A stretch of 64,000 nt of DNA, taken from Clostridium sp. SY8519 (GTDB lineage: Bacteria; Bacillota; Clostridia; Lachnospirales; Lachnospiraceae). The notes below the pieces were generated by a model. That model had not been told where the DNA came from. It searched no databases and saw nothing but the letters and a program-made list of their open reading frames with translations. Of the stretch, positions 60,140 through 64,000 are shown piece by piece; position 1 is the first letter of the stretch, and the number at the start of each line of letters is the position of its first letter. The stretch lies in assembly GCF_000270305.1 (NCBI RefSeq), contig NC_015737.1, positions 2,480,501-2,544,500 of the forward strand. The letters run 5' to 3'. A program made the translations under genes and the position numbers.

Positions 60140-62845
60140 CTACTGTCTTGGCACCTCTACCATCTTGTATGCTTCCACTTCATCCCCTTCACGGAGTTCA
60201 TTGAATCCGTCAAAGACAAGACCGCATTCATAGCCGGCTTTTACAGATTTCACATCATCTTTAAACCGTTTCAGAGACGCAAGGGCACCTTCATAGATCT
60301 GTTTGCCTTCCCGGCGGATCCGGATTTTGCAGTCCCGCTCAAACACGCCGTCCAGCACATAAGATCCTGCAATGGTACCCACACCGGAAGCCTTGAACAG
60401 CTGTCTTACCTCGGCATGTCCGATCACTTTCTCTTCGTAGATCGGTTCCAGCATACCCTTTATAGCATTTTCCACATCTTCAATTGCTTTGTAGATTACG
60501 CTGTACGTACGGATTTCCACATTTTCGTGTTCCGCAATACTCTTTGCGTTGGAATCGGTCTTTACATTAAATCCGATGATCACCGCGTTGGAAGCAGATG
60601 CCAGGTTGACATCAGACTCACTGATCACGCCTACGCCGCCATGGATTACCTTAACCACAACTTCGTCGTTGGAAAGTTTTTCCAGGCTTTCGCGTACCGC
60701 CTCCACAGACCCCTGTACATCGGCTTTGACAATCAGCTCCAGTTCCTTCAGATTGCCGGCCTGAATCTGGGAGAAAATGTTGTCCAGATTGCGCCGTGCC
60801 CGGGTCTCTTCCAGGAGTTTTTCCTTGTCATTGGATACAAATGTTTCCGCGAAATTACGTGCTTCCTTCTCGGAATCAAAGGCCATGAATACTTCACCGG
60901 CATGCGGAATATTGTTCAGTCCGATGATTTCCACCGGCATGGAAGGACCTGCTTCTTTGACCCGTTTGCCGGTATGGTCGGTCAGCGCGCGGGCCTTGCC
61001 GTAGCATGCGCCTGCAGCCACCGGTTCTCCCTGCTTCAGGGTACCCTTCTGAATCAGGACAGTGGCTACGACACCGCGTCCCTTATCAATTTTTGCCTCG
61101 ATGACCAGTCCCCGGGCTTTTCGCTTCGGATTTGCCTTCAGTTCCAGCACATCGGCGGTCAGAAGGATCATTTCCAGAAGCTCGTCGATTCCCTCATGGG
61201 TCTTGGCGGAAACCGGAACACAGATGGTGGATCCGCCCCAGTCTTCCGGGATCAGTCCCTGTTCCGCGAGTCCCTGTTTCACCAGGTCGATATTCGCGCC
61301 CGGCTTGTCGATCTTGTTGATGGCCACGATCACCTCAATACCGGCTGCTTTCGCATGGTTGATGGCCTCTATGGTCTGGGGCATGATTCCGTCGTCCGCA
61401 GCCACTACCAGAATCGCGATATCGGTGGATTTGGCGCCGCGCATACGCATGGCAGTAAATGCCTCATGGCCCGGCGTATCTAAGAAGGTGATCTTTTCGC
61501 CGTTGATGGTGGCCACCGAAGCACCGATGTGCTGGGTAATGCCACCGGCCTCCCGGTCTGTCACATGGGTCTGGCGGATTGCGTCCAGCAGGGAAGTCTT
61601 TCCATGATCCACGTGGCCCATAACGCAGACAACCGGCGGGCGCTTCTTCAGGTCTTTTTCCGGTTCTTCCTCTTCTTTCAGAAGTTCCGCGATGACATCG
61701 ACTTTTTCTTCTTTCTCGCAGATACAGTTGAAATCCAGGGCGATTTCCTCGGCCTTTTCATAATCAATCTCCTGGTTCATGGTGACCACCTGGCCGGCCA
61801 GGAACAGTTTTTTGATAATGTCAGACGGCTGAATATGCATGCGGTCTGCCAGATCATGGATGGTGATGTAATCCGGTACCTTGATGGAGATAATCTCGTT
61901 TTTATCCCGTTTCTCAGATGCCGGAACCGGAACCGCGTTTTTCTTCTTATGGCCGGTTTTCTTTTCCAGATTTACATACCGCTCCTGTCTCTTCGGCTTT
62001 TTGTCGTAATTCTGCTGGTGCTTTCTTCCCCGGTCCCTGCTGTCTTTTCTTCCGTTTCCATCCGGTGCGGAAGCAGCTGCCGGGCTGCCGTTTCTGCGGT
62101 CTGCGCCGCCGCGTGATGTCTTCGCACGATCCGTATCGTTCTGACCGCCGCGTCGGCCGCCTGTCCGAGAAGCGCTATTGCCGCGACTGCCCTGACTGCT
62201 CTTTGATACGGATTGTTTCTTTCTTTCCTGGTTTTCACGTCTGTCACCACCCTGTGTTCTTTCGCTGTTCGGACGTTTTTCTCCATTTTTCTTTCTGGTT
62301 TCCGCTTTTGCCTGGCTGTTTTTTTCGCCGTGGTTTGCTGCTTCGCTGCGGTTTTTCTGCAGCGCATGGGAAGAATTATCCACGGAAGTCGCACTGCCGG
62401 GCTGTACAGAATCGTACTTGATCGTCGGTTTGCGCAGCGGTACACGGGTGCCTGCCTGCGGTCTGCCGGACTGCTGACGTTTCATTCCGCCGCCCTGGCC
62501 CCGCTCCCTCCTGCTGCGGCTTCCGTTTTTCTCCTGCTGGCTGGAACGACCTTTTACGATGCTTTTCTGGTTGCGGTTGCCGTTTTTACTGTTCTGCGGA
62601 TTGAATACCGCTGAAATCATTTTTTTCTTTGGCTTCTGTCCTTCTTCCTGGGAAGCTGCTTTTTTCGGTTCTTCCGAAGATTTCTTCTTATCTGAAAAAG
62701 CTTTTTTCACGCTCATTGCGTCTTTTTCATCAATAGAGCTCATATGATTCGACACCTCGATTCCTTTCCCTGCCAGATAAGTGATGATATCCTTTGCGGG
62801 AACATTCAGTTCTTTTGCAAGTTCGTATATTCTTGATTTCGCCAT
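60140..62845 (-). CDS. infB: Translation initiation factor IF-2
   Basis: The 901-residue GTPase has a short N-terminal helix domain, a very long basic, Gln/Asn/Arg/Lys-rich region (about residues 60-300), then the G domain with GHVDHGKT near residue 405, [15 protein letters not shown], and the C-terminal domains ending in the fMet-tRNA-binding part. IF-2 positions initiator tRNA on the 30S subunit. The long basic segment is longer than in Bacillus (716 residues). It follows ylxQ after 17 nt. Confidence 0.97.
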   Translation of the reverse strand: MAKSRIYELAKELNVPAKDIITYLAGKGIEVSNHMSSIDEKDAMSVKKAFSDKKKSSEEPKKAASQEEGQKPKKKMISAVFNPQNSKNGNRNQKSIVKGRSSQQEKNGSRSRRERGQGGGMKRQQSGRPQAGTRVPLRKPTIKYDSVQPGSATSVDNSSHALQKNRSEAANHGEKNSQAKAETRKKNGEKRPNSERTQGGDRRENQERKKQSVSKSSQGSRGNSASRTGGRRGGQNDTDRAKTSRGGADRRNGSPAAASAPDGNGRKDSRDRGRKHQQNYDKKPKRQERYVNLEKKTGHKKKNAVPVPASEKRDKNEIISIKVPDYITIHDLADRMHIQPSDIIKKLFLAGQVVTMNQEIDYEKAEEIALDFNCICEKEEKVDVIAELLKEEEEPEKDLKKRPPVVCVMGHVDHGKTSLLDAIRQTHVTDREAGGITQHIGASVATINGEKITFLDTPGHEAFTAMRMRGAKSTDIAILVVAADDGIMPQTIEAINHAKAAGIEVIVAINKIDKPGANIDLVKQGLAEQGLIPEDWGGSTICVPVSAKTHEGIDELLEMILLTADVLELKANPKRKARGLVIEAKIDKGRGVVATVLIQKGTLKQGEPVAAGACYGKARALTDHTGKRVKEAGPSMPVEIIGLNNIPHAGEVFMAFDSEKEARNFAETFVSNDKEKLLEETRARRNLDNIFSQIQAGNLKELELIVKADVQGSVEAVRESLEKLSNDEVVVKVIHGGVGVISESDVNLASASNAVIIGFNVKTDSNAKSIAEHENVEIRTYSVIYKAIEDVENAIKGMLEPIYEEKVIGHAEVRQLFKASGVGTIAGSYVLDGVFERDCKIRIRREGKQIYEGALASLKRFKDDVKSVKAGYECGLVFDGFNELREGDEVEAYKMVEVPRQ

Positions 62846-62862
62846 AAATCTCCTTCCTGCTG

Positions 62863-63171
62863 TTATTGATCGGGTAATTTCTTCTGTATCGATTCCGCGA
62901 ATCCCTGATTCAGAACAGCCAGCATCGAGCGGTAGTTTTTACCGACACAGTGTCCAAGCTCTTCTTTGGTACCAAGGACAATCAGCGGGATTTCAAAATA
63001 AGCCGCCATGTTCCGCATCTTCTTTCTGGTATTGGCAGAAGCATCTTCCGCAACAATAAGAAGCCGCGCTTTGTCTTTATGCACTGCGTCCTCTACTGAC
63101 TGCTCGCCGCTGGATACCGCGCCGGCCTTCATCGCAAGACTCAGCAGTGAAAAAATTCTACTGTTCTGCAA
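62863..63171 (-). CDS. L7Ae-family ribosomal protein-like (YlxQ)
   Basis: The 102-residue protein matches the L7Ae/L30e fold of YlxQ ([57 protein letters not shown]). It probably binds kink-turn RNA; the precise role in Firmicutes is unclear. It overlaps the ylxR gene by 14 nt and precedes infB. Confidence 0.92.
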   Translation of the reverse strand: MQNSRIFSLLSLAMKAGAVSSGEQSVEDAVHKDKARLLIVAEDASANTRKKMRNMAAYFEIPLIVLGTKEELGHCVGKNYRSMLAVLNQGFAESIQKKLPDQ

Positions 63172-63433
63172 TTTCCTTTTCCATCTCCTTGATCAGTGCC
63201 TGCCAGATCTCTTTCGAGATATGTGTTTTCAGGGAACGCTCCAGCCCGTGGTTTTTTACGGCTGCCTCCAGACACGCCCGGTTTTTGCAGATATACGCGC
63301 CCCGGCCGTTTTTTCTGCCTCTGGCATCTACGCAAAAACCATCCTCTGCCGTATGAAGAATACGGATCAGCTCTTTTTTTTCTTTCAGCTGTCTGCATCC
63401 TACGCAGACGCGCATCGGAACTTTCTTACCCAT
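63158..63433 (-). CDS. YlxR family protein (RnpM-like)
   Basis: The 91-residue protein has the YlxR pattern MRVCVGCRQLKEKKELIRI and RKNGRGAYICKNRACLEAAVKNHGLERSL. The cysteine pairs may bind metal. In Bacillus the protein was recently described as RnpM, a modulator of RNase P. It lies between nusA and ylxQ, as in most Firmicutes. Confidence 0.93.
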   Translation of the reverse strand: MGKKVPMRVCVGCRQLKEKKELIRILHTAEDGFCVDARGRKNGRGAYICKNRACLEAAVKNHGLERSLKTHISKEIWQALIKEMEKEIAEQ

Positions 63434-63462
63434 ATCACGCGGGACCTCATCTTTTCTGGATT

Positions 63463-64000
63463 TTATGACTCTGTTTCTTCATTTGCCGTGTCTGCCGCAG
63501 AATCTTCCGCTTCGATTTCAGATTCTTCTGCATCTTCCGTTTCTTCCGCGTCGCTCTCTTCCAGACTGTCCATATCGATAAACCCTTCTTCATCCAGGTC
63601 ATCTTCAAATCCGGAAATATCATCAAAGTCATCTTCATAGCCGTCTTCATAGTCGTCGTAAGCTTCGCCGAACTGGTCGAATTCCCCGGACTCCCGTGCC
63701 TGGGTTTCGCTCTTGATATCAATCTTGTATCCGGTGAGCCGGGCAGCCAGCCGGGCATTCTGTCCTTCTTTTCCGATGGCCAGGGACAGCTGGTAATCCG
63801 GTACTACAACTTTGGCTTTTTTCTCTTCTTCATCCGCGATGACGGAAATTACTTTTGCCGGACTGAGGGCATTCTGAATCAATATCGCAGGGTTGATATC
63901 CCAGTTGATGATATCAATTTTTTCGCCGCCCAGTTCCGCCACGACATCATTGACACGATTGCCTTCTTTTCCGACACAGGCTCCCACCGGATCCACATCC
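63463..64000 (-). CDS. nusA: Transcription termination/antitermination protein NusA, C-terminal part
   Basis: About 179 residues at the 3' end are visible; the N-terminal and S1 domains lie beyond the window. The visible part starts in the first KH repeat ([27 protein letters not shown]) and includes the second ([23 protein letters not shown]). The last 75 or so residues are strongly acidic (Asp/Glu with Tyr, Phe and Ser) and take the place of the acidic repeat domain that some bacteria have. NusA controls pausing and termination by RNA polymerase. It heads the nusA-infB operon. Confidence 0.95.
   Translation of the reverse strand, partial: DVDPVGACVGKEGNRVNDVVAELGGEKIDIINWDINPAILIQNALSPAKVISVIADEEEKKAKVVVPDYQLSLAIGKEGQNARLAARLTGYKIDIKSETQARESGEFDQFGEAYDDYEDGYEDDFDDISGFEDDLDEEGFIDMDSLEESDAEETEDAEESEIEAEDSAADTANEETES

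Noticed and set aside
60035..61483. 482-codon plus-strand frame opposite infB and rbfA
   Set aside because: Shadow of infB; no start signal and no domain.
1..64000. Search for tRNA, rRNA, CRISPR, insertion sequences, prophage and toxin-antitoxin pairs
   Set aside because: None recognised; gene order is that of a chromosomal core region and no terminal inverted repeats or integrase or transposase motifs were seen.

Overview
The window looks like a chromosomal core segment of an anaerobic, low-to-mid GC Firmicute, most probably a Lachnospiraceae-type member of the Clostridia. The grounds are the clostridial rnfCDGEAB order, an IspH protein fused to ribosomal S1 domains, a RecU resolvase, RemA, GerW/YtfJ, a Prp protease next to an L27 with a cleavable N-terminal extension, a short HisG with HisZ, and strong AGGAGG ribosome-binding sites. 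I see no insertion sequence, prophage, CRISPR array, tRNA or rRNA. Nearly all the DNA is coding and no gene-free stretch exceeds about 200 bases. Family names come from reading motifs; no database search was run.

Layout. (1) 1-1499, minus strand: rplU-prp-rpmA-obg behind a near-consensus promoter, with an intrinsic terminator between rpmA and obg. (2) 1485-9549, minus: hisZ-hisG-hisD-hisB-hisI, then two linked radical-SAM genes and RNase G, all behind one near-consensus promoter with a possible operator. (3) 9546-11713, minus: recU, an RluA-type pseudouridine synthase and a HAD phosphatase. (4) 11785-18198, minus: yicC-remA-gmk-rpoZ-rimO-pgsA-cinA(C-terminal)-rsmD-coaD and a coiled-coil protein, ending in a terminator. 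(5) rqcH stands alone on the plus strand; recG, fakA and asp23 follow on minus; rpmB is divergent. (6) 24794-40239, minus: a co-directional run from proB, 5-formyl-THF cyclo-ligase, larB, larC, miaB, a NusG-II protein, a Gx transporter, ruvA, ruvB, zapA, a U32 peptidase, a SEDS protein, a class B PBP, a NUDIX hydrolase, an unknown gene, a DUF2953 protein and gerW. (7) 40324-47513: apbE (plus), an unknown lipoprotein, and the Rnf operon (minus). (8) An RNase H-like protein (plus). (9) 48812 to the end, minus: ispH-S1, cmk, a flavoprotein, scpB, scpA, pnp, rpsO, ribF, truB, nrnA, rbfA, infB, ylxQ, ylxR and nusA, which is the classical nusA-infB-pnp block followed by chromosome-segregation and isoprenoid genes.

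How the parts fit. RibF makes FMN and FAD; ApbE uses FAD to attach FMN to RnfG and RnfD, which form part of the ion-pumping ferredoxin:NAD oxidoreductase. SEDS protein, PBP and ZapA belong to wall synthesis and division. ScpA and ScpB serve condensin; RuvAB, RecU and RecG process recombination intermediates. The rest is largely translation and RNA metabolism.

No complete new multi-gene system stands out. The most unusual signals are small-scale: a 182-nt out-of-frame overlap between the SEDS and PBP genes, a hairpin lying exactly between the ribosome-binding site and start of coaD, an apparently leaderless apbE, a terminator inside the L27-obg unit, a dyad over the hisZ promoter, a cysteine-rich tail on RnfE, and a NusG-II/Gx gene pair that may belong to flavin-based electron transfer.
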